A stretch of DNA of 64,000 nt from the NCBI RefSeq assembly GCF_024169515.1, contig NZ_JAMKCQ010000001.1:434001-498000 (forward strand), given 5' to 3'. A program made the position numbers and the translations under genes. The notes under the pieces were generated by a model. That model had not been told where the DNA came from and searched no databases. It saw only the letters and a program-made list of their open reading frames with translations. Position 1 is the first letter of the stretch. Every line of letters starts with the position of its first letter. This stretch comes from Erwinia aphidicola. Its GTDB lineage: Bacteria; Pseudomonadota; Gammaproteobacteria; Enterobacterales; Enterobacteriaceae. Shown here piece by piece: positions 9,703-18,735 of this stretch.

Positions 9703-10482
9703 TCAGGTCTGCGGATCTTCTTTCTGCAGATTGTTATCGCCGAGGCCGCCGATAAACGGCAGGCGCAGCTGGAACGGCGAGATGCCCACACCGAGGTTGA
9801 GGCCGAGCACGTTGATTTCAACGCCCTCTTCAGCGCCGACGGTAAGCCCGGCGACGCCGAGCAGGGAGAGCTGCACGCCGCGCCCGGACGGCGGCAAACC
9901 TATCGGGTTGCGCAGCGAGCGGTAGTCTTTACCGATGGCGTTCGCGGGCATATTCAGCTTCAGCTCGGGGACTTCGCGGCCAATGTGCGCGAGGAAAGTG
10001 TTGCTGTTTGGGCCGGGCCAGGCATGGTAAGTTTGCGGCCACGGGTAGGAGGCTATCGCCGCTTCGATTTTCGGGATCATCGCTGCGGCCAGCGGACCGC
10101 GGCGCTCCAGCAGCACGCGCGGGCGAGCGCCGAACCAGTAGCCGTCGGGGATATTGCGGTTAAACCGCACTTTGTCGCCGCTCCCCCAGCCAATCACCTC
10201 AACGCGCTGATAATGCGTTTCCCCTTCGCGCTTGTAGATAATCCACGGATGCACCGCCACCACGCCTCTCCAGCCATAGGTTGGGGCCACGTAAACCTGA
10301 ATAATGGCGCTGGCGGCATTACGCAGCGGGTCCGGGGCCTGGCCGGAAGAGTCGCGCCGCGCCGTTGCCCAGCTCTCATTGCCTGCGCTCTCCTGGCGGT
10401 TAGCCTGCGCGAGGCTGACGCCGAGCGACAGCAGCAGAATGCAGGCAAAGACCAGGCTCAGGGCTTTCAGTGAGATCATCAT
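9703..10482 (-). CDS. DUF3750 family exported protein of unknown function
   Basis: The 259-residue protein begins with a hydrophobic signal segment (about residues 3-27, ending LAQA). The rest is a soluble domain with conserved-looking aromatic and histidine stretches: HPWIIYKREG, GYWFGARPRVL, PWPQTYHAWPGPNSNTF and the Gly-rich C-terminal GVGISPFQLRLPF. It resembles proteins annotated as DUF3750. The NSNTF and AHIGRE segments recall cysteine- or serine-independent hydrolase-like folds, but no activity can be assigned. It probably sits in the periplasm or is membrane-tethered. It is convergent with denD, about 67 bases apart. The start could be either of two adjacent methionines. Confidence 0.72.
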   Translation of the reverse strand: MMISLKALSLVFACILLLSLGVSLAQANRQESAGNESWATARRDSSGQAPDPLRNAASAIIQVYVAPTYGWRGVVAVHPWIIYKREGETHYQRVEVIGWGSGDKVRFNRNIPDGYWFGARPRVLLERRGPLAAAMIPKIEAAIASYPWPQTYHAWPGPNSNTFLAHIGREVPELKLNMPANAIGKDYRSLRNPIGLPPSGRGVQLSLLGVAGLTVGAEEGVEINVLGLNLGVGISPFQLRLPFIGGLGDNNLQKEDPQT

Positions 10483-10576
10483 GGGGGTTCCTGTACTTCG
10501 CGGGCGGGTTTGATTGCCATTATGTCGGGATATGGCGGGGCTGTGGAGAAATATTTATCCGCTAACGGTAATAAAA

Positions 10577-10608
10577 AAAGCCGGTAACATTGCAATGTTA
10601 CCGGCTTT
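10577..10608 (-). terminator. Rho-independent terminator of dat-ddc
   Basis: This is a perfect 14-bp stem around TGCA: AAAGCCGGTAACAT pairs with its complement. On the minus strand a run of seven T follows. It lies 27 bases after the ddc stop. Confidence 0.93.
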
Positions 10609-10635
10609 CATCTGCGAACGTGCTGCAGTCGAGCG

Positions 10636-12108
10636 TTATGCGCTCAGCAGCGGCTCTGCCGTTTTCTCAACCAGTGCCAGCAGCAGCTTGATGTCCTGCA
10701 GCGTCACGGTTGGGTTCAGCAACGTCATTTTCAGGCAGGTCACGCCATCCGACTCGGTCACCCCGACGTTGGCACGGCCGGAATCCAGCAGTGCATCACC
10801 AATTCTCTGGTTCAGCAGCGCGATATCGGCATCGCTGCTTTGTGCCAGTGACGCTGGACGATAGCGGAACAGAACGCTGGCCAGCTGCGGCTGCATCACC
10901 AATTCCAGCGCAGGCTGCTCGCTAACGTACTGCGCCACTTCCTGCGCCAGCGTAACGCCGTGATCGATAATCTCGGCATACTGCTTTTGCCCTAATGCCT
11001 CCAGGCCCATCCACAGCTTCAGCGCATCAAAACGACGCGTGGTTTGCAGTGATTTGGACACCAGGTTAGGCACGCCCTGCGCTTCGTCAAACTCAGAGTT
11101 CAGGTAAGCCGCCTGATAGCGCATCAGCTCATAGTGGCGCGCGTCCTTCAGCAGGAAGGCACCGCAGCTGATGGTCTGGAAGAACTGCTTGTGGAAGTCG
11201 AGAGTGATGGAGTCCACCAGCTCAATGCCGTCCAGATAGTCGCGGTACTTCTCAGACATCAGCAGCGCACCGCCCCAGGCCGCATCAACGTGCACCCAGA
11301 TCTGGTGTTCTGCCGCCAGCGCGGCAATCTCACGCAGCGGGTCGATAGCGCCCGCATCGGTGGTGCCCGCCGTTGCCACGATAGCCAGAATCTGCTCGCC
11401 GTTAGCCTGCGCCTGCGCCACTTTGGCGCGTAAATCGTCGATGTCCATCCGCGCAAAGCGGTCGGTTTTCACCAGCGTGACCGAGCGGTAGCCCAGCCCC
11501 ATCAGTGCCATATTCTTCTGCACCGAGAAGTGGGCGTTTTCAGAGCAGAACACTTTAATTTTGCTCAGATCGCCCGGCAGACCATCCTGCTGTACCGAGT
11601 GGCCGATGCGCGCAAAGAAGGCATCACGCGCCAGCATCAGGCCCATCAGATTGCTCTGGGTACCACCGCTGGTGAACACGCCCGCATCGCCAGGCTGATA
11701 GCCCACCTGGGAACGCAGCCACTCAATCAGCTTCACCTCAATAATGGTGGCTGACGGGCTTTGATCCCAGGAGTCCATGCTCTGGTTAGTGGCATTGATC
11801 AACACTTCAGCAGCCTGGCTGATCACCAGGCTCGGGCAGTGCAGGTGCGCCACGCACTGTGGATGATGCACCGACAGGCTGTCCTTTAAGAAGTACTCAA
11901 CCGCACGCTCAATCGCGGCCTGGTTGCCCAGGCCCTGAGGAGTAAAGTCCAGCTGAATACGTTCGCGCAGCTCGGCAACAGATTTCCCCTGATACATCTC
12001 AGGCTGCTGCAGCCACTGCACCACAGCCTTGCTGGTCTGTTCAATCACCCGCTGGTACGCTTCGGTACTTTGCGCAGAAGCGGCCAGAATTGGATTTAAC
12101 CGGGACAT
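10636..12108 (-). CDS. ddc: L-2,4-diaminobutyrate decarboxylase (PLP, group II)
   Basis: This 490-residue group II PLP decarboxylase has TSGGTQSN at 146-153, the HVDAAWGG loop near 273-280 and the cofactor Lys307 in DFHKQFF. It converts L-2,4-diaminobutyrate to 1,3-diaminopropane. It lies 13 bases downstream of dat, which makes the substrate from aspartate semialdehyde, so the pair forms a complete two-step route. The start is ATG 12108, with GGAG nearby; a TTG one codon upstream is in frame but less likely. The same family includes glutamate and tyrosine decarboxylases, but the dat partner decides the call. Confidence 0.94.
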   Translation of the reverse strand: MSRLNPILAASAQSTEAYQRVIEQTSKAVVQWLQQPEMYQGKSVAELRERIQLDFTPQGLGNQAAIERAVEYFLKDSLSVHHPQCVAHLHCPSLVISQAAEVLINATNQSMDSWDQSPSATIIEVKLIEWLRSQVGYQPGDAGVFTSGGTQSNLMGLMLARDAFFARIGHSVQQDGLPGDLSKIKVFCSENAHFSVQKNMALMGLGYRSVTLVKTDRFARMDIDDLRAKVAQAQANGEQILAIVATAGTTDAGAIDPLREIAALAAEHQIWVHVDAAWGGALLMSEKYRDYLDGIELVDSITLDFHKQFFQTISCGAFLLKDARHYELMRYQAAYLNSEFDEAQGVPNLVSKSLQTTRRFDALKLWMGLEALGQKQYAEIIDHGVTLAQEVAQYVSEQPALELVMQPQLASVLFRYRPASLAQSSDADIALLNQRIGDALLDSGRANVGVTESDGVTCLKMTLLNPTVTLQDIKLLLALVEKTAEPLLSA

Positions 12109-12121
12109 CAACTTACTCCAA

Positions 12122-13507
12122 TCAAACAGGTTTTACGCCAGAGGACAGCAGGGCGTTTTCAAATTTATCCAGGAAGACGCTCAGCTCTTCTTTGCTGATC
12201 AGCAGCGAAGGCAGCAGGCGCAGCACGCAACCGTTACGGCCGCCGCGCTCCAGGATCAGACCGTGCTCAAAGCAATTCTTCTGGACCAGTGCAGACAGCT
12301 CGCCGTCCGCCGGGTGGCAGCCCATCTGATCCGGTGCTTCGTCAGGTTTAACCAGCTCAATACCGATCATCAAACCGAGACCGCGCACGTTGCCGATGAC
12401 CGGGTAGCGTTTCTGCAGCTCAGCCAGCTGGCCTTTCAGCCACTCGCCCTGCTCTGCCACTTTGGCCGCAACGTTGTTGTCCTTCAGGATCTTCAGCGTG
12501 GTCAGGCCGGTTGCCATCGCCAGCTGGTTACCGCGGAAGGTGCCGGTGTGATGGCCAGGAGACCAGGCATCGAACTCTTTCTTAATGCCCAGCACGGCCA
12601 GCGGCAGACCGCCACCGACAGCTTTGGACATCACGATGATGTCTGGCTCAATGCCGGCATGCTCGAAAGCGAAGAATTTACCGGTACGGGCAAAGCCAGC
12701 CTGCACTTCATCCAGAATCAGCAGGATGCCGTGCTCTTTGGTCACTTTGCGAATGCGCTGCAGCCACTCAGCCGGAGCCGGGTTGACGCCGCCTTCACCC
12801 TGAACGGCTTCGAGGATCACCGCCGCAGGTTTGCGCACGCCGCTCTCAACGTCGTTGATCAGGTTTTCGAAGTAGTAAGTCAGCGCTTTAACGCCAGCCT
12901 CACCGCCGATACCCAGCGGGCAGCGGTACAGATGCGGGTAAGGCATAAACTGCACTTCTGGCATCATGCCATCAACCGCTTCTTTCGGAGACAGGTTGCC
13001 GGTCACGGAGAGCGCACCGTGGGTCATACCATGGTAGCCACCGGAGAAGCTGATCACGCCAGCACGGCCGGTCACTTTTTTCGCCAGCTTCAGCGCAGCT
13101 TCAACGGCATCAGCACCGGACGGGCCGGTAAACTGCAGGCAGTACTCTTTACCCTGGCCTGGCAGCAATGACAGCAGGTACTCTGAGAACTGATCTTTCA
13201 ACGGGGTTGTCAGGTCAAGCGTATGTAACGGCAAGCCGCTGGTAATGACATTCTGGATACTTTGCAACACATCAGGGTGGTTATGTCCAAGTGCCAGCGT
13301 TCCCGCACCGGCCAGGCAATCAAGATATTGATTATTCTCAACATCCGTGATCCAAACGCCCTGGGCTTTCGCAATTGCAAACGGCAATTTGCGTGGATAA
13401 CTCCTAACATTCGATTCAAATTCAGCCTGACGGGCCAAATAGGTTTCATTGTTTGCGTTTAATGTAGTCGCACCTGAATTATCAATACGGACTTTATCCG
13501 TCATCAT
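12122..13507 (-). CDS. dat: Diaminobutyrate-2-oxoglutarate transaminase
   Basis: This roughly 461-residue class III aminotransferase has the PLP-site segments [32 protein letters not shown] and the cofactor lysine in [13 protein letters not shown]. It transfers an amino group from glutamate to aspartate 4-semialdehyde, giving 2,4-diaminobutyrate for Ddc. The start is one of two consecutive ATG codons (13507 or 13504). AGGAG lies 4 bases before the first and 7 before the second, so the second may be used. The longer frame to 13609 lacks a homologous N-terminus. 1,3-diaminopropane feeds polyamine and some siderophore pathways; no siderophore genes are nearby. Confidence 0.94.
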   Translation of the reverse strand: MMTDKVRIDNSGATTLNANNETYLARQAEFESNVRSYPRKLPFAIAKAQGVWITDVENNQYLDCLAGAGTLALGHNHPDVLQSIQNVITSGLPLHTLDLTTPLKDQFSEYLLSLLPGQGKEYCLQFTGPSGADAVEAALKLAKKVTGRAGVISFSGGYHGMTHGALSVTGNLSPKEAVDGMMPEVQFMPYPHLYRCPLGIGGEAGVKALTYYFENLINDVESGVRKPAAVILEAVQGEGGVNPAPAEWLQRIRKVTKEHGILLILDEVQAGFARTGKFFAFEHAGIEPDIIVMSKAVGGGLPLAVLGIKKEFDAWSPGHHTGTFRGNQLAMATGLTTLKILKDNNVAAKVAEQGEWLKGQLAELQKRYPVIGNVRGLGLMIGIELVKPDEAPDQMGCHPADGELSALVQKNCFEHGLILERGGRNGCVLRLLPSLLISKEELSVFLDKFENALLSSGVKPV

Positions 13508-13961
13508 ATCTCTCCTACAACCAGGGTCTCGTTGGTACCGCGGTTGAATAAATGTAATAAGAAAAAGACTATGTAAAAAGCGCGGCCACAATATAGCTTT
13601 TTGCCCCACATCTCAATGATTTATTTTGTTTAGATTTTTAGGTTTTTTATCATGCTAATCAATAACTTGCTTCGTACCTAACCGATCGTGCTGTCTTCAA
13701 CACCTAAGAAAGTGATTAATAATGCAGCAAAGTGGAGGTACGCGAGAGGGTAAGTAGTTCAGAGGAAAGGAGAAAAAGCCTGCGGCGAGGATTAGTTATA
13801 ACAATTAAATAACATCTGAATTTTGTAAGGAAAAGCAAATTGGCTGCGGACTACGTCAGGACGTGACCAACAGGCCAGATGAAAGGTGAGCATCGTTAAT
13901 TAAACCATGCCGAAATCTGCTGAGGATTAAGCGCAGCATTTCGGCACAGAGTGAGTCGGGG
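13508..13961. other. Intergenic region upstream of dat-ddc
   Basis: These 454 bases lie between the dat start and the end of the cold-shock-domain gene. The part near dat is AT-rich (about 13615-13670, with TTTATTTTG and TTTTTTAT) and probably holds the dat promoter. At 13908-13946 an inverted repeat, TGCCGAAAT with ATTTCGGCA and a shorter inner match, could end the cold-shock-domain transcript, although no T run follows. No protein-coding frame was convincing. Confidence 0.5.
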
Positions 13962-14456
13962 TTATTTCAGGCCCTGAGCATTAAGCATTTTCACCGTGGC
14001 ATCCACGTCTATCTCATCTTCCGAGAAGATGAGCGTCGTTCCCTGGAAGGTGGTGATCGCCAGTTTTTTCAGCGAGCGCATCTCGCCAGGTTCCGCGGCG
14101 GCTTTCGGCCTGATGCTGTTCATCAACAGGCCGACGGACAGCACCGCATTTTCTTTATCAATACGGGTGTCGGCAGGCACTTCTTCGCTGTAAACCAGCC
14201 AGGACTTGATTGAGGTGAGCTTGAGACGCTCGCCAGCGATAAAGATGTGGTTACTTTCCGGCGCAACTTTCACCGCGAACGCCGACAACCCCTTGGTATT
14301 CGTGGTCGGCTCGAAGGTGACGGCCGCATCTTTCTTGATCAGATCGGGATTGACGACCTTGATCACATGAAAATAACGGTTATCGCCGTTTTCATCTTTG
14401 ATAAAGCCAAAGCCTTTATCTTTAAACCAGGTTGTGATCGTTCCGTTCATCGCCAT
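13962..14456 (-). CDS. Cold-shock-domain protein with an unassigned C-terminal domain
   Basis: The 164-residue protein opens with a cold-shock domain: GTITTWFKDKGFGFIKDENG is an RNP1-type nucleic-acid-binding strand, and YFHVIKV sits where RNP2 (usually VFVHF) is found. After about residue 70 it continues with a domain not recognised here, rich in short beta-like segments (HIFIAGERLKLTSIKSWLVY, AITTFQGTTLIFSEDE). It probably binds single-stranded RNA or DNA. It is longer than the roughly 70-residue Csp proteins. The start at 14456 follows AGGCGG. It is monocistronic by spacing. Confidence 0.75.
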   Translation of the reverse strand: MAMNGTITTWFKDKGFGFIKDENGDNRYFHVIKVVNPDLIKKDAAVTFEPTTNTKGLSAFAVKVAPESNHIFIAGERLKLTSIKSWLVYSEEVPADTRIDKENAVLSVGLLMNSIRPKAAAEPGEMRSLKKLAITTFQGTTLIFSEDEIDVDATVKMLNAQGLK

Positions 14457-14573
14457 TACCGCCTACCTAATCGTTTATCTACTCAATTTTTGCAGCGCGC
14501 AGTGTAAAGCACAACGCCCGCGCAGACCACGCCTTTGCTGTTAGTCTGGACGAAAAATTCCCCGTGCGCGAGG

Positions 14574-14819
14574 CTACTCGTTGCCCCACTGATTGAGGAA
14601 GTTGGCGATATCATCAATGCGCTGCGGGTCGATGTTGGCTTCAACCGCCATCTCTTTCTGCCCTTCCTCGCTGATCTCTTCATTATTCATCAGGCGGGTC
14701 AGCAGCAGCTGGAAGTAAAGCGCCAGCGAATCACGCTCTGCTTCACTCACCGGCTTAGCGCATTCGGTCGCATACTCATCGGCGATATCATAATATTTCA
14801 GCGGGACATCATTATGCAT
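14574..14819 (-). CDS. ymjA: YmjA / DUF2543 family small acidic protein
   Basis: This 81-residue acidic, helical protein contains [20 protein letters not shown], the central [17 protein letters not shown] and the ending FLNQWGNE, closely resembling recalled E. coli YmjA. No function is established. AGGAG lies 6 bases before the ATG. There is no signal peptide or membrane helix, so it should be cytosolic. It stands alone between the cold-shock-domain gene and an RluA-type synthase. Confidence 0.82.
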   Translation of the reverse strand: MHNDVPLKYYDIADEYATECAKPVSEAERDSLALYFQLLLTRLMNNEEISEEGQKEMAVEANIDPQRIDDIANFLNQWGNE

Positions 14820-14976
14820 AACAGACTCCTAGGGTAAATTTATGCCCGACAATGGCCGGGTCGTCTGGCCGCGATCTTACCTTAACCAGCCTGACTTGTC
14901 CTGCTGACGCGCTGGGATTCGCAACCTGGCTGAAAATTCTTTATCATCCGCTGCCACTTCTTCTGCAGGCAATTTG

Positions 14977-15675
14977 ATGTCCACGATTATCGATACTTTT
15001 ATTGCCCCGCCCTGTCATGAAGAGATCGCCATCCTCTGGCAGGACGATCATCTGCTGCTGATCAATAAGCCCGGCGGGCTGCTCAGCCTGTCGGGGAAGA
15101 ATCCGCAGAATCTCGATTCGGTCCATTATCGGCTGGTGCAGACCTTTCCGGGCTGTACTCTGATCCACCGCCTGGATTTCGGCACTTCCGGGCTAATGGT
15201 GATTGCGCGCAATAAAGCGATCAATGCCGCACTCTGCCAGCAGTTCAGCCAGCGCAGCGTGACCAAGGTATACAGCGCGCTGCTGTGCGGACATCTGGAA
15301 AACGATGAAGGGATCATTGACGCGCCGATCGCCAAAGATCCGGCGCTGTTTCCGCTGATGTCGATTTGCGCCACCAGCGGCAAGCCTGCCCGCTCGCGCT
15401 ATCGGGTGGTTGAGCGCACGGTACACTTACTGGCAGAGGGGGCAAGAGTGCCGGTGACGCGGGTGCAGCTGATGCCGGAAACCGGGCGCACCCACCAGCT
15501 GCGTATTCACTGCCAGCAGCTGGGGCACCCTATTCTGGGCTGCGACCTGTATGGCGGCCTGTCACAGCCCGGCATTAAAAGCACGCCACGGCTGATGCTG
15601 CACGCCAGCGAGCTGCATTTTGTTCATCCCGTAAGTGGAGAACGGATCGCAGCGCGCAGTGACAGTCCGTTTTAG
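14977..15675 (+). CDS. RluA-family RNA pseudouridine synthase
   Basis: This 232-residue, single-domain enzyme has no S4 domain. It has the RluA signature IHRLDFGTSGLMV with catalytic Asp67, plus VNKP-like LLLINKPGGLLS near residue 28 and GRTHQLRIH near the C-terminus. It isomerises uridine to pseudouridine in rRNA or tRNA. Length and layout resemble E. coli RluA (219 residues; 23S U746 and tRNA U32), but sequence divergence suggests a paralogue, so target and symbol are left open. ATG 14977 is preferred over the adjacent upstream TTG. It is convergent with yaiL. Confidence 0.88.
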   Translation: MSTIIDTFIAPPCHEEIAILWQDDHLLLINKPGGLLSLSGKNPQNLDSVHYRLVQTFPGCTLIHRLDFGTSGLMVIARNKAINAALCQQFSQRSVTKVYSALLCGHLENDEGIIDAPIAKDPALFPLMSICATSGKPARSRYRVVERTVHLLAEGARVPVTRVQLMPETGRTHQLRIHCQQLGHPILGCDLYGGLSQPGIKSTPRLMLHASELHFVHPVSGERIAARSDSPF

Positions 15676-15688
15676 CCACGCTGCGTCA

Positions 15689-16228
15689 TTACCACATCAG
15701 ATCGTCGGGCACTTTGAAGTCCGCATACGGATCTTCTTCGTCCTGCTCTTCCTGGCTCAGCGCACTGTTCAATACGATACTGTTGGCATCGCGCTGGGCG
15801 ATTTTATCGGCCACGCTGGCGGGGATGATGGCATACTGGCTCTCACCGCTGGTGTCGTTGACCAGACGAGCAATCGCCAGACGGCCGTTAATCAGCTGCG
15901 CCTGAGTGGCCTTGTCTACCGCGATTTTTTTAATCAGATTGTTATCGGTGAAGTTAAAATCAATATCGCCTCTTGAGACGGTGACTTTATTCATTTCAAT
16001 CAGCTGCTTCACCTGCGCTTTGTACTCTTTCGACAGCGCCGCCTGCTTTTGCTGTTCGCTGAGCTGCTTGTCCCGCTCAATCTGCGCTTTTTTATTCTCT
16101 TCTACTGCCTCTCTGGCTTCACGCGCCTGAACGCGGGACTTTTTCGCCGTTCTCTCTACCTTGGCCAGTTTCTTACTGGACACCAAACCCGCTTTCAGCA
16201 TCTGCTCTTGTAGAGTGAGTTTTGTCAT
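15689..16228 (-). CDS. yaiL: YaiL / DUF2058 family nucleoprotein
   Basis: The 179-residue product starts MTKLTLQEQMLKAGLV and ends DPYADFKVPDDLMW, both hallmarks of YaiL. Residues 20-75 form a highly charged, probably coiled-coil segment (KKSRVQAREAREAVEENKKA) and the remainder is a compact domain. YaiL is described as a polynucleotide-associated or nucleoid protein; its biochemical role is unsettled. The start is placed at 16228, where AGCGGA precedes the ATG, rather than six codons upstream, and this matches the E. coli length of 179. Confidence 0.92.
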   Translation of the reverse strand: MTKLTLQEQMLKAGLVSSKKLAKVERTAKKSRVQAREAREAVEENKKAQIERDKQLSEQQKQAALSKEYKAQVKQLIEMNKVTVSRGDIDFNFTDNNLIKKIAVDKATQAQLINGRLAIARLVNDTSGESQYAIIPASVADKIAQRDANSIVLNSALSQEEQDEEDPYADFKVPDDLMW

Positions 16229-16617
16229 TTCCGCTCTCGAATCCATTAAATAATAGCGGAGGATTATACCCGCAATTGCCCAGGCTGTAACAGGCAGTCG
16301 CCGATCATCCCCGGCTTTCTGACAGATTACGCGGCAAACCCGGCAGCCACTTTATCCCTGGCACAAGGTTTTTAGCCCCTCAAGCGGTATGAACCCTGTC
16401 ACAAAACGCGCATCAGTTTTTTTGCCCGAAACCGACACGCTAACGCCGAGGCGCTTTGTTAATGGCCCGTTAACGCTTAATACCGCCAGTTGTTAACAGA
16501 AATTGATGCGTCAAACGCATCAGTCTATGAGTTTATTGCGCTTATTTACTTTATTTCGCTGATTCAGTCTGCAGAAACAGGCGCGCTACAAGCGTCAATA
16601 ACAAACTGGAGATAAAG
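16229..16617. promoter_or_regulatory. Control region upstream of the MHS symporter, with an operator-like inverted repeat
   Basis: These 389 bases contain a perfect 7-bp inverted repeat, TGATGCG-tcaaa-CGCATCA, at 16504-16522, about 95 bases before the symporter ATG. A further half-site, CGCATCA, lies at 16409-16415. The symmetry and position suggest a repressor or LysR-type binding site for the symporter operon. The stretch near 16540-16565 is AT-rich and could hold the promoter. No small gene was recognised. Confidence 0.5.
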
Positions 16618-17913
16618 ATGCTTACCTCTCACGCACCCATGACAAATCGGGCGAGATTTAGCGCGATCCTGCGCGTTACCTCTGGCAACTTTCTTGAGCA
16701 ATTTGATTTCTTCCTGTTCGGATTTTATGCCACCTACATCGCCCATACTTTTTTCCCGGCCAGCAGTGAATTTGCCTCGCTGATGATGACCTTCGCGGTG
16801 TTTGGCGCTGGCTTCCTGATGCGCCCCATCGGGGCAGTGGTGCTGGGCGCCTATATTGATAAAGTCGGCAGACGTAAAGGGCTGATCGTTACCCTGTCGA
16901 TCATGGCGGCAGGCACCTTCCTGATCGTGCTTATTCCGTCCTATCAGACCATCGGAATTTGGGCGCCGTTGCTGGTGCTGTGCGGTCGTTTATTACAGGG
17001 GTTCTCGGCCGGCGCCGAGCTAGGTGGCGTATCCGTGTACCTCGCCGAGATTGCTTCACCGGGGCGTAAAGGCTTTTACACCAGCTGGCAATCCGGCAGC
17101 CAGCAGGTCGCCATTATGGTGGCAGCCGCGATGGGCTTCGCGCTGAATGCCCTGATGGAGGAGAGCGCTATTCGCGACTGGGGCTGGCGCCTGCCCTTCC
17201 TGTTCGGCTGCCTGATTGTGCCGTTCATCTTTTTCCTGCGTCGCAAACTGGAAGAGACCGAAGAGTTCAGCGCCCGTCGTCGTCACCTGGCGATGCGCGA
17301 GGTGTTTACAACCCTGCTGACAAACTGGCAGGTGGTGATAGCCGGTATGCTGATGGTCGCCATGACCACCACGACGTTTTATTTGATCACCGTATATGCC
17401 CCGACCTTCGGCAAAAAAGTGCTGATGCTGAGCGCCTCTGACAGCCTGCTGGTCACCCTGCTGGTCGCGGTATCTAACTTTCTCTGGCTGCCGATCGGTG
17501 GCGCCCTCTCCGACCGCTTTGGCCGTAAGCCAGTGCTGATCGCCATGGCACTGCTGGCGCTGGTAACAGCCTACCCGGCACTCAGCCTGCTGGCTGAAGA
17601 GCCCAGTTTCTCCATGATGCTTACGGTGCTGCTGTGGCTCTCATTTATTTATGGCCTTTACAACGGCGCGATGATCCCGGCATTAACGGAGATTATGCCA
17701 GCGGAGGTTCGGGTCGCCGGTTTCTCGCTGGCCTACAGCCTGGCGACGGCCATATTTGGTGGATTTACCCCGGTTATCTCTACCGCACTGATTGAATACA
17801 CCGGCGACAAGGCATCACCAGGCTACTGGATGGGCTTTGCTGCACTGTGCGCCTTGTTAGCGACGCTGTATCTGTATCGTCGCAGCACCTTATCACTGCA
17901 ACCCACCGCCTGA
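16618..17913 (+). CDS. Citrate/tricarballylate-type proton symporter (MHS family MFS)
   Basis: The 431-residue, twelve-helix transporter carries [21 protein letters not shown], the MHS-family hallmark DRFGRKP between helices, and [20 protein letters not shown]. It is strongly similar in recall to Salmonella CitA and TcuC, which import citrate or tricarballylate with protons. GGAGA precedes the ATG by about 8 bases. The next gene begins 15 bases on, so they are probably co-transcribed. Which tricarboxylate it carries cannot be read from sequence, and tcuAB are not nearby. Confidence 0.9.
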   Translation: MLTSHAPMTNRARFSAILRVTSGNFLEQFDFFLFGFYATYIAHTFFPASSEFASLMMTFAVFGAGFLMRPIGAVVLGAYIDKVGRRKGLIVTLSIMAAGTFLIVLIPSYQTIGIWAPLLVLCGRLLQGFSAGAELGGVSVYLAEIASPGRKGFYTSWQSGSQQVAIMVAAAMGFALNALMEESAIRDWGWRLPFLFGCLIVPFIFFLRRKLEETEEFSARRRHLAMREVFTTLLTNWQVVIAGMLMVAMTTTTFYLITVYAPTFGKKVLMLSASDSLLVTLLVAVSNFLWLPIGGALSDRFGRKPVLIAMALLALVTAYPALSLLAEEPSFSMMLTVLLWLSFIYGLYNGAMIPALTEIMPAEVRVAGFSLAYSLATAIFGGFTPVISTALIEYTGDKASPGYWMGFAALCALLATLYLYRRSTLSLQPTA

Positions 17914-17928
17914 ATCAGGGAGTTCGTC

Positions 17929-18735
17929 ATGCACAAAATAGTTCGTTCACTGTTCGCCATACTGCTGCTTTGCTGCGCCAGCTCCGCCGCGCTGGCCAAA
18001 GAAGTGACCGTGATGATTTCCGGCGGCTTTAAGGCCGCCCTGGAGAAACTCGCCCCGCAATTTGAAGCCAGCAGCGGTGATAAAATCACGCTGGTATCCG
18101 GACCCTCAATGGGTAAGACGCCGCAGGCAATCCCCTCGCGGCTGGCACGCGGAGAGAAGGCCGATGCGGTGATTATGGTCGGCGACGCGCTGGAAAATCT
18201 GGAAAAAGATCGCTGGATCCGCCCGCATTCACGCGTGGAGCTGGCCGACTCGCCGATTGGTATGGTGGTGAAACAGGGCGATGCGCAACCCGAGATTAAA
18301 ACTGATGCGCAGCTGCGTCACACCCTGCTTAACGCCCGTTCTGTCGCTTACTCTGACAGTGCCAGCGGACGCTATGTCAGCAGCCAGCTGTTCAAAAAGC
18401 TGGGCATTGAGAAGGAGATGAAGGAGAAAGCCCATCAGGTTGAACGCATTCCGGTGGCCTCAGAGGTGGCAAAAGGCCACTATGCGCTCGGTTTCCAGCA
18501 GGTGAGTGAACTCCTCCCGGTCGCGGGTATCACCTTTGTTGGCGAACTGCCTGACAATGTCCAGTACATCACGCGCTTTGCCGGGGCGGTCACCGCCAAT
18601 GCGCAACATCCTCAGGAAGGTAAAGCGCTGCTGGAGTTTCTCTCCTCCGCCGCGGCGCAAAAGGTCATTCACGCCAGCGGGATGCGATCCGTCAAGAGTG
18701 AGCAACGCTCGAGGGTGAGTGATACTGTTCAGTAA
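17929..18735 (+). CDS. Periplasmic substrate-binding protein, ModA-like
   Basis: The 268-residue product begins with a clear signal peptide ending SSAALAK, then a type II periplasmic-binding fold: VTVMISGGFKAALEKLAP, GEKADAVIMVG, SVAYSDSASGRYVSSQLF. These resemble molybdate and tungstate binding proteins of the ModA superfamily. No ABC permease or ATPase gene is nearby, so it is an orphan binding protein and might instead deliver an organic acid or act as a sensor. It lies 15 bases after the symporter. Its last 44 bases overlap the end of the convergent LysR gene. Confidence 0.8.
   Translation: MHKIVRSLFAILLLCCASSAALAKEVTVMISGGFKAALEKLAPQFEASSGDKITLVSGPSMGKTPQAIPSRLARGEKADAVIMVGDALENLEKDRWIRPHSRVELADSPIGMVVKQGDAQPEIKTDAQLRHTLLNARSVAYSDSASGRYVSSQLFKKLGIEKEMKEKAHQVERIPVASEVAKGHYALGFQQVSELLPVAGITFVGELPDNVQYITRFAGAVTANAQHPQEGKALLEFLSSAAAQKVIHASGMRSVKSEQRSRVSDTVQ

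Noticed and set aside
9535..10473. Long plus-strand frame (312 codons) opposite the DUF3750 gene
   Set aside because: It is antisense to a gene with a signal peptide and recognisable family segments. Its composition is what high-GC shadow frames show.
12029..13171. Long plus-strand frame (380 codons) opposite dat
   Set aside because: It is fully antisense to a clear aminotransferase and has no coherent domain.
13908..13946. Inverted repeat after the cold-shock-domain gene as a firm terminator
   Set aside because: The stem has a bulge and no T run follows on the relevant strand, so it is mentioned only within the intergenic entry.
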